A DNA stretch of 64,000 nt from Acacia acuminata (GCA_019022655.1 JAFJYI010000168.1:1426001-1490000); one strand, 5' to 3'; positions 1-10,995 are shown, counted from the first letter of the stretch. Notes: generated from the sequence alone by a model not told the origin. A program made the numbers and translations.

Positions 1-229
1 CAAGCATGATCCAATAGAAATGTTTTCTTTAACCACGAGTTTATGTGAAGATTTAAAATTAGTGCCTTTAAATAATACCAACATTTTATATAATGGTTTC
101 AATCTTGATAGAGCTATCATTAGGTGGAGATGCCGACATTATTTACCTATGTTCATTTTATTTTAAATATCATGAACTAAAGTGTTTCTGAGAGAATGAT
201 ATTTCTCTAATAAGGTCACTGTGTGGGTT

Positions 230-370
230 TAATGTGTGACACCGTGCTCTGATACCATAACAAGGTCACACCTTCCTTAAACCATGTAAAGCTTTAGGCT
301 CTAATACCAACATGTGTGAAGCCTTACCTTAACCTTTGATACTGTAACAAGGCCTTACCTTAAGCTCTTC
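230..370. repeat. GCTCTGATACC-type short repeat, copy 1
   Basis: About 1.4 copies of a unit of roughly 87 bp that alternates GCTCTGATACC-like blocks with AACATGTGTGAAGCC and CAAGGTCACACCTTCC. The same unit recurs at 1915-2060, just before the second F-box copy. GCTCTGATACCA is the reverse complement of the initiator-Met primer-binding motif of copia elements, so a retroelement origin is possible but unproven. Bases 1-229 hold nothing I recognise. Confidence 0.6.
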
Positions 371-514
371 AGTTATTAGCGTATGTTAATTGCAACCTGG
401 CCTATGGTGTTAAAAATGCATCAGTTTTAAGTTTTTCTTACTAATATCAGCCTTATTTCTCTGTCTAATCATATCAAAGATTATGGTTTTTTTGTTTGAT
501 AAAGCGGCTAGCAG

Positions 515-865
515 ATGGCAAGTGAAAGCCAAAATGGCTATCTGCCTCTCGAGATTGTCGCCAACATTCTTAAAAGGCTTCCTGTCAAATCCTTGGTTCG
601 ATTCCAACTTGCCTATAAAGAATGGAGAAATCTTATCAAGACCCCGGATTTCATCACTAAACATCTCCACCATTCGGCTCACGAAAACACCCTCTTCTTT
701 ATTCATGTGTACCATTTCAACGGCATGAACCCGTCCTTACGATTGCTGGATCCCCAGACAGAAACTGTTGAAAATATGAGCATGGTCTCGATGGATGTCT
801 TCACATACGGGTTGGACAATTGTTGGTTGCCGCAACGATGTGATTTGCATGGAACTAGACAATAA
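515..865 (+). pseudogene. F-box gene fragment, array copy 1
   Basis: Encodes 116 residues. An F-box spans about residues 8-50 (LPLEIVANILKRLPVKSL, then a KEWRNLIKTP block), followed by ITKHLHHSAHENTLFF and LLDPQTETVE, the usual linker into an F-box-associated C-terminal domain. F-box proteins act as substrate receptors of SCF ubiquitin ligases. The frame ends where relatives keep a GLLC-W-NP block, and no C-terminal domain follows, so this is about a third of a normal 380-400 residue protein. The ATG at 515 matches the start context of copy 4. It is the first of four related copies in the window and is probably non-functional. Confidence 0.75.
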
Positions 866-1013
866 TTAAAATGAACTCATTTATGGTATTGTCCAATTGA
901 CTTTCCCTGTTTAAATTGCTTGACTTTCAATTATGAGGAGAGCCTTGTGTCCGTTTGGAACAACCAGGTTGAATTCCTTACCCGAAATCCGATAATTTCC
1001 AAAGCACTAATAT

Positions 1014-1155
1014 TTTACAAACCCCTGTATCTCATCATTAGGGTAGGATTAGACACTGCCATATAAGTTCTCTTATGTTATTTGTTTACAAACCCCTGTA
1101 TCTCATAATTAGGGTAGGATTAGACACTGCCATATAAGTTCTCTCATGTTATTTG
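1014..1155. repeat. Two-copy tandem repeat, 71-bp unit
   Basis: A 71-bp segment beginning TTTACAAACCCCTGTATC is present twice head to tail (about 1014-1084 and 1085-1155) with only a few differences. It lies between F-box copy 1 and the RNase H fragment. The near identity suggests a recent duplication. Confidence 0.8.
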
Positions 1156-1210
1156 ATCGCATCCACTCCCAAGTGTTTAATTGACACTCTCATTATTTTT
1201 TATAAGTCAC

Positions 1211-1710
1211 AGTGGAAGCCGATCGAGCACCAAAATGGCGAAGCTTCGGACGTGGGACCGGATCAACATCAATGTTGCTGGTGCTTGTGCAAGTGATGAA
1301 ATGGCTTGTGGAGGGCTGGCACGCAATGAGGCTGAGATATTCCTTTGTGCATTCATGTGTAAATTAGGAAAATGGTCCAGTATATATGTCGAAGCCTGTT
1401 CTATTTTGTGGGCACTGAAAGGGGCTTGGGAAATGCATTGCAGTGAGATTACAATTGAGTCTAACTCTTCTGAAATTGTAAACCTGGTCCGCACATGGTG
1501 GACTGATAATGACCCGCAAGCTGTGATACTTGAAGAAATAAAAAACTGGCTTGGGAGAAACTAGAAGGTGAAAATAGACTGTTGTTGTCCAGATTTCAAC
1601 GGTGCTGCGCATGCATTGGCCAAAGAGGAAATACTTAATAAGGAAACCTTTGAGGTCCACCATTCACCTCCAAAATGTCTGAAGGATGTTCTTATTTCAG
1701 ACTCAACTCT
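1211..1710 (+). pseudogene. LINE-type RNase H domain fragment
   Basis: The translation resembles the plant RNase H-like domain (RVT_3 type) found at the C-terminus of LINE ORF2. It has a W-RININVAGAC start (usual form KINVDGA), GGLARNEA, an EACSILWALKGAWE helix and ITIESNSSEIVNLV. The frame stops at 1564 after KNWLGRN. A second frame continues with FNGAAHALAKE and a PP-CL-DVL tail, so one frameshift is present. The first metal-binding aspartate appears changed (VAGA for VDGA). No endonuclease or reverse transcriptase is adjacent, so this is an isolated relic inserted between F-box copies. Confidence 0.7.
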
Positions 1711-1914
1711 GTAGTGTAGGGTGATTTGACATGCTGCTGGAGTGACATTGAATTTGAAATGACACGTTTGCAAGAGTGATAAATGAAGTAAGAGCTCTTT
1801 TTGTGACACAAACTCTAGGTGGGTCATCTGTAGCCTATGAAATTCGACAATTGGCCTTCAATAGGACGATATAGTGATGAATAGGTGTTATGGATAAACT
1901 GGTATACTCTAGCA

Positions 1915-2060
1915 TTAACCTCAGGCTCTGATACCAACATGTGTGAAGCCTTACCTTAAGCTCTGATACCGTAGCAAGGTCACACCTTCCTTAAACCATG
2001 TAAAGCCTCAGGCTCTGATACCTACATGTGTGAAGCCTTACCTTAAGCTCTGATACCATT
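1915..2060. repeat. GCTCTGATACC-type short repeat, copy 2
   Basis: About 1.7 units of the repeat seen at 230-370, including GGCTCTGATACCAACATGTG twice in slightly different forms. It lies directly upstream of F-box copy 2, matching the position of the first copy upstream of F-box copy 1. This suggests it was duplicated along with the gene array. Confidence 0.65.
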
Positions 2061-2117
2061 CTAATATAAAGCTTTGCATTTACACAAGTCTAATATAACT
2101 TAGTCTAGGCCAACAAC

Positions 2118-2500
2118 GATTATCACTAACATTCTTGAAAGGCTTCAAGTTGTGAGGGGTAATGATCTGTACTATCTATGCACCCAGCATGATCCAGCGA
2201 AAGGCTTCATGTCAAAACCATTTTTTCATTTTGATGTGTACGTAAGGATTGGAAAATGCTCTTCAAGACCCAATGTTTCATCGATGAACACCTCCATCAC
2301 TCTACTTGTGAAAACCCTCTTCTTCTCTTCCATGCATACAATTACAATTGTAGGGAGTCGTCTTTATATTTGCTTGATCCTAAGATAGAAAAACCATTGA
2401 AGCTCTGAGCATAGACTTGATCCATCCTTCGAATATGGTTGGACAATCGTTGGTTTCTGGAATGACTTGCTTTGTGTGGAACTAGAGAATGATAATAGTG
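2118..2500 (+). pseudogene. F-box gene remnant, array copy 2, N-terminal part
   Basis: Fragments in shifting frames match copies 1 and 4: ITNILERLQV, then KDWKMLFKTQCFIDEHLHHS, CENPLLLFHAYNYN and a LYLLDPKIEK block. A run of about 53 bp interrupts the F-box and is flanked by the 9-bp direct repeat AAAGGCTTC. The piece ending near 2500 (TTGCTTTGTGTGGAACTAG) matches the end of copy 1. Several stops and frame changes make it non-coding. Bases 2500-2640 hold no gene. Confidence 0.65.
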
Positions 2501-2639
2501 ACTGATCTCAAACCCAGCCGCTAATGAGGTAAGATGTGACACCCAACTCTAATCCAATAACAGGGTAGTGACACCTTAGTCAAGCCATGTAATGCCTCAC
2601 TCTCGGATATAATGTTTGAATCTTGTTAAGTTAAATTTC

Positions 2640-3175
2640 CTCCCTTCTATATCTCATGAGAGGGAAGGAAAGTTAACAAGAGAGATTTATGTTGTGGTCA
2701 GGGATTACAAGATAGTGACAATTCTTAGTGGAAACAACATCTATGTTGATCGAGCAGAAGTGTTTTCATGAAGAACAGGATTTTGGAAAGAAGTAGAATT
2801 TGGAGTTATATGAAGGACAAGACTTTCTCAAAAAGTCAATGTTAATGGATATTTTGGTTGGGAGGGGAGGGTGCATAAGGTCCTGATACTATAATTTCAT
2901 TTGACTTGGTAACGGAAGTTTTTACATTAATAACATTACCTTCTTCAACGTCTATTCCTCCTATTCATCTAATTTTGCTTGTTGTGTATGAGAACAAAGT
3001 CGCTATCATTAATCAAAACCATGTTCAGGAATTTTACTACGCCCATGAATATGCTTTTTATGTGTGTTGGAAAAGGGAAGTGGTGCATATGGGAAGAACT
3101 TGGGTTGGACTAATAAATATAGTATTAGAGCCTCGAGTCTATGTGCGACTCAAATTTTGTATAGCATTACTCTGA
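2640..3175 (+). pseudogene. F-box-associated C-terminal remnant, array copy 2
   Basis: Matches the C-terminal part of copy 4 in broken frames: a DYKIVTI block near 2705, then an AEVFS-RTGFWKEVEFGVI-like block, and from 2906 EVFTLITLPSSTSIPPIH, YENKVAIINQNH and a CWKREVVHMGRTWVG stretch in a shifted frame. Several stops and frameshifts separate these pieces. It ends in a shortened form of the 3' flank shared with copies 3 and 4. The family's usual role is substrate binding in SCF complexes; this copy cannot make such a protein. Confidence 0.65.
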
Positions 3176-3540
3176 AATTCTCACTTTATAGATTTACTTT
3201 GTCTTAACAATTTAGGTAGAATAGAGAAATTCAGTTCTATATCTGCCTCTAACATTTTATCATTAGATATTGAGTTTTAATTACTATGATTTTATTTTAT
3301 TTTTTAATCATCGCACGCCATTTTTTGCATTAAAAATTTCAAGAGAGTGCATATTGCAAAGGCATAATGCTACTTTGATGGAGAGGAGACTTGCATGTGC
3401 ATTGTGTCCTCATTTATTTGTTCTTTTACGGGATGAAGATGGTACTATACATTAACATTTGTTCAGACCAACATTAAACTTAGTACAAAGCTTCCTAACA
3501 GAAAGAATGTCCTGATGAGCTACATGGTCATGCAAATTTG
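3176..3540. repeat. Shared 3' flank of the F-box array, copy 2
   Basis: Non-coding sequence resembling 10363-10850 and 5030-5500, including TGATGGAG-GGAGACTTGC-TGTGCAT and the GATGAAGATGGTAC-ATACATTAACA block. This shows that duplication units extended well beyond the coding region. The stretch 3541-4370 that follows is AT-rich and holds nothing I recognise. Confidence 0.65.
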
Positions 3541-4403
3541 TTGTGTGGTGAAATTAAGTGGAGCTCTAAAAATGTCAGAAACACAACTTCCATTCTTCCA
3601 CTTGGCTGGTACACGTCTGTGTGTATTTTAAAATGTAATGGTGAGTTACTGAAATTTGTTGACATTATAGTTCAAAAAGTAATTAGTGAGTTGGTTTTAA
3701 TTCAAAATGTAGACTCTATCATGTATACTTTATGGATATTTCCAAAAGGTCGGGTCATATTTATTATAATTAACTAATTTATCTGACTTCTATAATCTTT
3801 TAGAATTAAGGGACTTTTACATTAAAGATCTGTCGATCATAAAAAGTTTTGCTCAAGCTCCATATAAAGTTCAAAATACTTGTATTTTTGACACAGGTCA
3901 ACATCAATTGAAAGATATGAGAGTGGGCTGTGGCGGTATTGGGAAACACCATTTAGGAAGCAACTTGGATCCAAAACGCAAAAGTTATTGGAGAAATCTG
4001 TTTTGTTTAAATATAAAAAGACAAATATAAATGTATTCCAAAAGCATTTCATTTTGTTTTTTATTATCCCCACTCTTTTATGTGTACAAAAATAATTTTT
4101 TAGCTCTTATTCTTAGTTAGTTAAATTTTTCTTTTTATCAAAACACACTATTTGTTCCTCATATTTTAATCTTGAGAAGTTTTGTCTTTTTTATCGAAAC
4201 AAATTTTTAGCATACTTATAACGTAGTTTTCTCAACTAAGACTTAGTGCAACTTGGTCCCCAATGTTTTTATTAACCTATGACTTATGACTTATAACTTG
4301 GTCCCTTATCTTTTAACTATTTATATTATTATCATCCTTGTTATATATAACTCATCGGAGTTAGCCCATGTGACAATTGATTCTAACTCCATCCGGCAAG
4401 AAG

Positions 4404-4935
4404 ATGGCAAGTAGATGCGACAATCACTGTCTGCCCATGAAGAGAATCATCAACACTGTGAAATCCCTCGTTGTCTCCTTCTCTCCATCGACCTTAGTTC
4501 CGTATGGCAAGCAAGTGGTGACCAAAGGCAACAATCTCTATTTACCTATGTTTAAAGATTGGAGAAATCTCTTGAAATCTCCCTCTTTCATCACAGAGCG
4601 CTACCACCACTCTGCTCACAACAGCCCTCTTCTTATCAGGTATTCATATAAATAATCTTATTATCTGGTAAGGAATTGTAATCAAAATGATTTAACCTAC
4701 GTCCACCCAGTGGAGGTGTTTTCATTAAGAACGGGTCCTGGATAGAAGCAGAATTTGGAGTTATACGGCATATGCATCTTCACTCTAAATCCGTTACCGT
4801 TAATGGAGCTATGTTTTGGTTGAGATAGCATTGCGAAGATCTTCATGGGGTGATAGTTTCATTTGACTTGACAACAGAAGGTTTTACATTGATATCAATA
4901 ACTTTTTCAACCTCTTTTTGAAGAAATTTGCCCGC
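4404..4935 (+). pseudogene. F-box gene remnant, array copy 3
   Basis: The open frame around 4377-4655 starts in a duplicated leader (ATG at 4404). It joins NNLYLPM directly to FKDWRNLLKSPSFITERYHH, so the helical F-box core (about 20 residues in copy 4) is deleted. The second start present in copy 4 (AAGAAGATGGA) reads AAGCAAGTGG here and is lost. From about 4690 an EVFSLRTGSW-like block, an AVNGAMFWL-like block and SFDLTTEGFTLIS occur with stops between them. It is a clear pseudogene, closely related to copy 4. Confidence 0.7.
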
Positions 4936-5029
4936 TCTTTATCGGACTGTTTTTCGATGAGAAATTTCGTTTAGTTGGACAGCGTCGTGTCTATGCTGCA
5001 CAGACACACGCATAGACGCGTATGTTGTA

Positions 5030-5500
5030 TAGCATTGTTATGAAATTCTCACTTTTACATTCTAGATTCACTTTGTCTTGTCAATTTTGGTAGAAATATA
5101 CCCATAAAACCTTTGAATATTTTGGTTGTTCTGTTTATAAGATTTGATGCCCCTTAGATCTGTTACATAGAATAGAGAAACAGAAATTCAATTCTACTTG
5201 CTTCTAAGTTTTTATCATTCTATGCCATCAGATGTTGAGTTTTACTTACTATGTTCTTATCATTGCAAACTTTTTTAACAACAAATTACAAGAGAGGGCA
5301 CGCAAGATGCTATTTTGATGGAGTGGAGACTTGCATGTGCATCATGTACTCATCTGTTTATTCTTTTCTCGGATGAAGAAGATGGTACAATACATTAACA
5401 CTTGTTTAGACTTGCAACATTGAACTTGGTACGAAGCTTCCTAATCTCAGGAAAAATGTTCTCATGAGGTATATGAGCATGACTTGTTCCTCAGATAACA
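5030..5500. repeat. Shared 3' flank of the F-box array, copy 3
   Basis: Closely matches 10363-10850: TAGCATTGTTATGAAATTCT, TTTGTCTTGTCAATTTTGGT, CCCATAAAACCTTTGAA and GGAGTGGAGACTTGC. Copies 3 and 4 are more like each other here than either is to copy 2. The stretch 5501-5685 is AT-rich, with no gene seen. Confidence 0.75.
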
Positions 5501-5684
5501 TCTAAATAACTATATCATACATACATATACATACATACATAAAGCAGCATGGTTCAACAAAGTGACGCAGAAGGGTTATAGCATCATCTATAATAACTGG
5601 ATTCATTTTGTATAAGGTGGCGATTGTGGCCATTAGAATTCTGGAAGTCACCACGAAGAAAAGTTTATTCCTGTTTTGTTCGTG

Positions 5685-5685
<1 letters not shown>

Positions 5686-5721
<36 letters not shown>

Positions 5722-5722
5722 A
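5686..5722. repeat. TA/TG microsatellite
   Basis: A run of TA dinucleotides followed by TG dinucleotides. The open frame read through it on the minus strand (HTHTHTYIYIYIH) is an artefact of the repeat. Bases 5723-6955 are AT-rich intergenic sequence. Between 6405 and 6830 the palindromic motif AACTCATGAGTT and variants recur at least four times, which may be the subterminal sequence of a degraded transposon. Confidence 0.9.
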
Positions 5723-6955
5723 TATGACTGTCAACTTTATCTTGGGAGGAAAAGATACCATAATTAAGAATGGAAGAAGAAAAAATATTCCAAATTATAG
5801 AATGCATTCTATGATAAACAATTGCTAACATTTTACTAACAATTACTATGATAAATGTCAGATTCAACATAAAGCTCAGCAGCCTTTAAGTATTAGTTGT
5901 TAATATGTTCTATCTCCAAACGGCGTGCTCGCTCCAACTGATGAAAGAAGAAAAGAAAAGAAAACAAAATAATAAAATAAGAGGAGACGACGACAACAAC
6001 AATAATAATAAAGCTAATACTAGTATCATTTATAATAAACTGATATTTTTCTATAAAAAAATTTAATTAGTTAATTACTTATTTATCCTAAACTTAACTA
6101 GTTCTAATTAATATAAAATTATGAATTTACAATCAAACCCCCAAATAATGCCCCAAATCAATATCTTATCACAATGTCAAATAAATCCTTTAATTTAGCA
6201 TATCTGATATTTTTATAAGAAACACCCCCATGTTTCTTAGTATAATATACATTGTTTAAAGTATCAGTAATTTTTATTTTGGTAAAAATAGTATCCGTAC
6301 AAAGTGCACCTATAATGGCATTCCATTATCCGAAAGAGAATTTCGTAAAAAGCTAAGCGAGGGTATTCAGATAAAGGTCCGTTTTTCCTTTTAAATCTAA
6401 GATTGTCAAACTCATGAGTTTAAACAAGCTGATGACATGATCGTGAACTCTCATGATAGTTTTGAATCGTTAACTCATATGAGTTTATTTTTATCAATAA
6501 GTAGGTGTTAATAATGTATAGTTAGATAATTTTAAAATAAAAAATAATAACAACTTGATTTAAATATATTTTAAATCCAAATAATTATAATTAAATCGGT
6601 TAACAATCATAATTTATCATACACAAAAATAATTTTTATTTTATTTTATAAAATTAAGTATATAAAACTACTTAACATGATCAATTCAAAAAAGTTAGCA
6701 CAGGTCTAAGAGCGAAATAACACGATTTTATAAGTTAAAAATGTAAAAACGATAAACTCGATATGTATGTGTGAACTTGCGAGTTTGGTAGAGTTTACAA
6801 TTATCATGAGTTTAATAGTAACTTGACACGATTTTGTAAGATTGAAACGTTATCAAAGAGTTAAAAGCTCGAGCATAATACTTTTGAGTATCAGGAAGTT
6901 TTTCTCCTAACATCCCTAATAAACTATAAAACTTTGTAACTAATGAAAGAAATAA

Positions 6956-7138
6956 CATTTTGATGTGTGTGTAACCAACGACTTGATATAGATGCTACTT
7001 AATTAAATAACATTTTGATATGCTAATTTGAGGATCAGAGGGAGTAAATAGTCATAGACACATATTAAATTAGCATATCAAAATGTTATTTAATTAAGTA
7101 GCATCTATATCAAGTCCTTGGTTGCACACATCAAAATT
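6956..7138. mobile_element. Fold-back MITE with arms of about 72 bp
   Basis: Arms 6956-7029 and 7067-7138 are inverted copies, differing by two substitutions and a 2-bp gap. The loop holds GATCAGAGGGAGTA, which is the reverse complement of the TACTCCCTCNG-type end typical of Stowaway elements. Related single arms with a CTCCCTCTGATAC start occur at 45135-45220 and 50667-50750. Inference: a Stowaway-like family that inserted here as, or rearranged into, a hairpin. Confidence 0.7.
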
Positions 7139-7399
7139 TGGTCTCGTTCAATTAAGCATTCCTTTTTGTAAATGATTTTGAGTGACGAAGTGTCTTGGTA
7201 AATACTACAGTGTAGTATTTATGTATATTTTAACTATATAAAGTATATTGATAGAAAAGCCTTCGAATGATGATTTTCTCCGTGTCTGGAATTTATAGCT
7301 CCGCATTTAGCATCATAAGGTACGTCTCTTATATATTGTGTATCTTCTTAATATTTTTCCTACATAATTTTTTATTTTATTGATGGAGAATACGATTAT

Positions 7400-7458
7400 A
7401 TATATATATATGTGTGTGTCTATGTATATATACACATACACACACACATGTATGTGTA
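7400..7458. repeat. TA/TG/CA microsatellite
   Basis: An alternating purine-pyrimidine tract (TA, TG, then CA repeats). It lies at the left edge of a possible retroelement-derived stretch. Confidence 0.85.
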
Positions 7459-8690
7459 ATGGGTTGCTTTTGTCGCTAAAGCAGTCAATTAAACTATGAC
7501 TAAATGATAATGCAATATAGTGGCAATCTAGGTCATTCTCCCAAGGAGCAATATGCTCTGTGGGTTTTTCTTTAGGTTGAATTTGGGTGATGAGAAATGC
7601 AATCAAATAAACCTATGCAAGACACTACTACCTAGATGCAAATAACTAACTAAAAGCACTAATGCAATTTGGGGGCTTTTATAAAAAGAGAATTTAAAAT
7701 CCTACGCAAAGAAATTAACTAACGACTAAGAAAATTAAATAAGAAAAGGTAAAGAAGGTTTACTTACTTTCTTAGCTCAAATTAATTAGTTAGGTGAAAG
7801 GAGATTGATGAAAGATTGGAATTATTGAATGTAATTACCTAATTAAAATATGGGAAACCCTCAAGTTCAATAACACCTAATCCTCTAAAAAACTCATAAT
7901 GGAATAAGCGAAACCAGTTAAAATAGTTTTAAGATAGTTTTGGGAATCATGTTCACAATTGCCTAATTAAGCAACTAAACAATTAACCAACCTACTTAAA
8001 CAATCAAGAGGATAAACCTAAATTGACAATTAAATTAAAAATAAAAACAATTAATTATATAATCGACAATCAAATGGTTTGCAAACAAAAATTCCAACAA
8101 ATGTCTTAAGCACAATTCAAATCCAAATTATCAATTTAATCCAAATTAAATAATATATGTACAATTTAAAACTAGATTGTTCTCTAGAAAACAATTCAAA
8201 ATTATTTAAAACTAAATAATCTTAAATCTGGAATAAATCGATAAAAAGAAAGACACTCCCTTATGGTTTTTAAAATGTAAGTCCTAGGCTTTAGCTTCCT
8301 CTATACTCTTCCCAAGTTGTTGCTTAAGCTTCATGGCTTCCTCCTTTCTCCAAGAGCCAAACAGGTCCCTAGCATGACGAATGTGCCCACGAACTCAACA
8401 ATCTGTGCCTGTCAAGGGGAATGAAGGGAATTGGTTATATGGATGGTGGGGTCCACGAGAGTGAATGGCAAAAGGAGATTGTGTGTGCGAAAGGTGTGTG
8501 CGTTGCTCTCCAAGAGAGCGTCCAAAATCTTGTGGCGGCTAGGTTAATTAGAGGAGTGAACTAGAGAGTTTTGGGTACTAATTTGAACCTATTAAAAATT
8601 TACGAAGCCTAATAAAATTCCACCATCAGATCCTTTTTTTTTTTTAGTTTCCAATGTCAATTCTGCATCGTAGGATCTTCTAACCTGTTT
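7459..8690. other. Possible retroelement-derived non-coding stretch
   Basis: No gene is visible. The text around 7530 (GGTCATTCTCCCAAGGAGCA) resembles a phrase common in plant LTR-retrotransposon leaders. From about 8260 to 8560 the base composition rises, as in LTR promoter or leader regions. No terminal repeats or target duplication could be assigned. Bases 8691-9060 are AT-rich sequence without a gene. Confidence 0.3.
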
Positions 8691-9072
8691 TTCCTTGTTC
8701 TTGAAGAATTAAATAAAATCGTGATCTATCATATATTTAGAAATATTATTCAATCACAAGATAGCTATCGAATATTAATAATTTAAAACCAATAATCTCA
8801 TAATTAATTTAGATTTATATTATTTCCTAAAATTGTCTAACAATCCAAATATTATCTAATAATTACAAATTAGCCTAAAATAATCCCAAAATAAATAAAT
8901 AAGGTGGGATAAAATATATGAAAATTGGGATTTATCTATAAAAGAGAATAGGATAGAATAAATCTTACCAAATCATCTAAATCTCTCCGGACTGAGATAA
9001 TGGTAACAAATTACCAAATCATCTAAATAGAACCAATACGCGCGTGTATATAGACACACAAAACAAGTAATC

Positions 9073-9215
9073 GCCTCTTTCTCTTCATTGACTCTAATTG
9101 CGTACGGCAAGAAGATGGGGACTGGGACGACAATCCCTGCCTGCCTCTGAAGTTCATCACCGACATGCCCGTCGTCTCCTTCTCTCCATTGACCGTAATT
9201 CTTGCCGACAAGAAG
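9073..9215 (+). repeat. Duplicated leader and start region of F-box copy 4
   Basis: The segment running from CTCTTTCTCTTCATTGAC to GGCAAGAAGATGG (about 9075-9119) is repeated about 100 bp downstream as CCTTCTCTCCATTGACCG to GACAAGAAGATGG (about 9177-9219). This gives two ATG contexts. Copy 3 has the same arrangement at 4377-4520, so the duplication predates the split of copies 3 and 4. Confidence 0.65.
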
Positions 9216-10362
9216 ATGGAGATTCCCTATCTGCCCCTAGAGATCATCACCAACATTCTCAAAAGGCTTCGTGTTAAATCGCTCCTTCGATTTCAATCTG
9301 TATGTAAAGATTGGAGAAATCTCTTGAAATCCCCTTCTTTCATCACCGAGCACTACCACCACTCTGCTCACAACAACCGTTTTCTTATCTGTCATGTATT
9401 CTATCACAACGGTGGATCTTCTCCCCTATGTTTGCTTCGTTGTGAGAAGGAAACTGTGGAAGTTGAGAGATTACCCGCCATGGATTCCTTAAGGCGTGTT
9501 AGTGTTACTGCCCTCATTGGTTCCAGCAACGGCTTGATTTGTGTGAAACTTTATCATTCTATACCTGATCATCCTCCTTCGCTTTTTTGGTGAACCCAGC
9601 AACTACAGAGGTAAGGCGAGTACCCTTATCAACAAAGTATGATAATGACATTAACTTCTATTATTGCTTTTCCGGATTTGGGTATAGTCCTGTAGTTAGG
9701 GATTACAAGATAGTGAGAATTCATGGGATTAAATTTCATTGGACTAGGAATAATAATAACCAAATGCATGTACCCTTTATCGATGTTGACCGTGTGGAGG
9801 TGTTTTCATTAAGAACAGGATCATGGAAAGAAGTAGAATTTGGTCTTATACGGAAGGTGAGAATTAAATCTAAGCCTGTCACTGTTAATGGGGCTATTTT
9901 TTGGTTAGGATGGGAGGTTGCATATCGTCGTGGTACGATAGTTTCATTCGACTTGGCAATGGAAGTTTTACATTGATACCAATGCCTTCCTCAACCACTA
10001 TTGCTCGTATTCATGAAAATGTTCTTGATGCATACGATAACAAAGTTGCTATTCATCGCGGATACTATGCGCGAGAATATATCTTTGAGTTATGGATGTT
10101 GGAAGAGGGAAGTTGTGCATATGGGAAGAGCTGGGGTTGGACTAAGAAACATACTATTAGATCAACTTCAACTGTCTTTCCAGAATGGTTTTGGAGGAAT
10201 GACATGATCAGCAGTATTGATAACTCGGGATTTTTGCTCGATGTCACTACTAATGAATTTAAGAAGCTCCACACCTCTTTATATTTATCTACCTGTGATA
10301 TGATGGGACGATTCTTTTATGTAGAGAGCCTCATGTCTATGTGTGACATGTTTGTTGAATAG
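9216..10362 (+). pseudogene. F-box protein gene with two single-base frameshifts, array copy 4
   Basis: The most complete F-box copy. Frame 1 (9216-9590) has the F-box at residues about 4-45 (YLPLEIITNILKRL, SLLRFQSVCKDWRNLLKSP) and runs through GSSNGLIC. Frame 2 (9587-9976) has NPATTEVRRVP, GFGYSPVVRDYKIVRI, EVFSLRTGSWKEVEF and NGAIFWLGW, the hallmarks of the F-box-associated domain. Frame 3 (about 9940-10362) finishes with IPMPSS, ELWMLEEGS-YGKSWGWTKK and FYVESLM. Each change fits the loss of one base in a T-rich run (CGCTTTTTTGG near 9585; GAAGTTTTACA near 9966, where copy 2 has one more T). Read through, it would be about 382 residues, normal for the family. It is either a young pseudogene or a gene with assembly errors. 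The start at 9216 is preferred over 9165 because the family begins just before LPLEI. Confidence 0.8.
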
Positions 10363-10850
10363 CATTGTTATGAAATTCTCACTTTTACATTCTAGATTTA
10401 CTTTGTCTTGTCAATTTTGGTGGAACTATACCCATAAAACCTTTGAAAATTTTGGTTGTTTTTATAAGATTTAAATCTGTTTTTTAGAATAGAGAAATAG
10501 AAATTCAGTTCTGCCTGCTTGTAATTTTTTTTCATTCTATTTTATCAGATGTTGAGTTTTACTTAATATGTTTTTATATTTTAATCATTGCACACTTTCT
10601 TGAAAACAAATTACAAGGGAGAGTATATTGCAAAGGCAAAATGCTACTCTGATGGAGTGGAGACTTGCTTGTGCATCATATCCACGTTTATGAGCATTTG
10701 TTCCTTTTTACCGGATGAAGATGGTACAATACATTAACATTTGTTCCGACTTGCAACATTAAACTTGGTACGAAGCTCCCTAATCTCGAGAAAAATTGTT
10801 CTGATGAGCTGTATGAGCATGACTGGCTCCTCTGATAACATCTAAGTAAC
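10363..10850. repeat. Shared 3' flank of the F-box array, copy 4
   Basis: The non-coding 3' region of copy 4, with close copies after copy 3 (5030-5500) and a weaker one after copy 2 (3176-3540). It contains TTACATTCTAGATTTACTTT and GAGTGGAGACTTGC. It may include the 3' UTR, but I cannot place a poly(A) site with confidence. Confidence 0.75.
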
Positions 10851-10855
10851 TCTAT

Positions 10856-10995
10856 CAAGATATCTATCTATATATGTATGTATGTATCTGTATATTTATC
10901 TCTATATACATACATACATATCTACATACATATGTATGTGTGTGTATATGTATGTATCTATGTATGTATGTATTTATATATATGTGTGTACACAG
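10856..10995. repeat. TATG/TATC/TACA microsatellite
   Basis: About 140 bp of degenerate tetranucleotide repeats (TATC, TATG, ATAC, ACAT). The following TTAATGCAGCATGATTCAG resembles 37620-37640 and, more weakly, 5545-5560, which suggests these flanks were also duplicated. Bases 11000-11584 are intergenic with no feature seen. Confidence 0.85.

Noticed and set aside
5502..5870. Minus-strand frame of 122 codons through a microsatellite
   Set aside because: Its HTHTHTYIYIYIH content comes from the TA/TG repeat; there is no domain or codon-like pattern.
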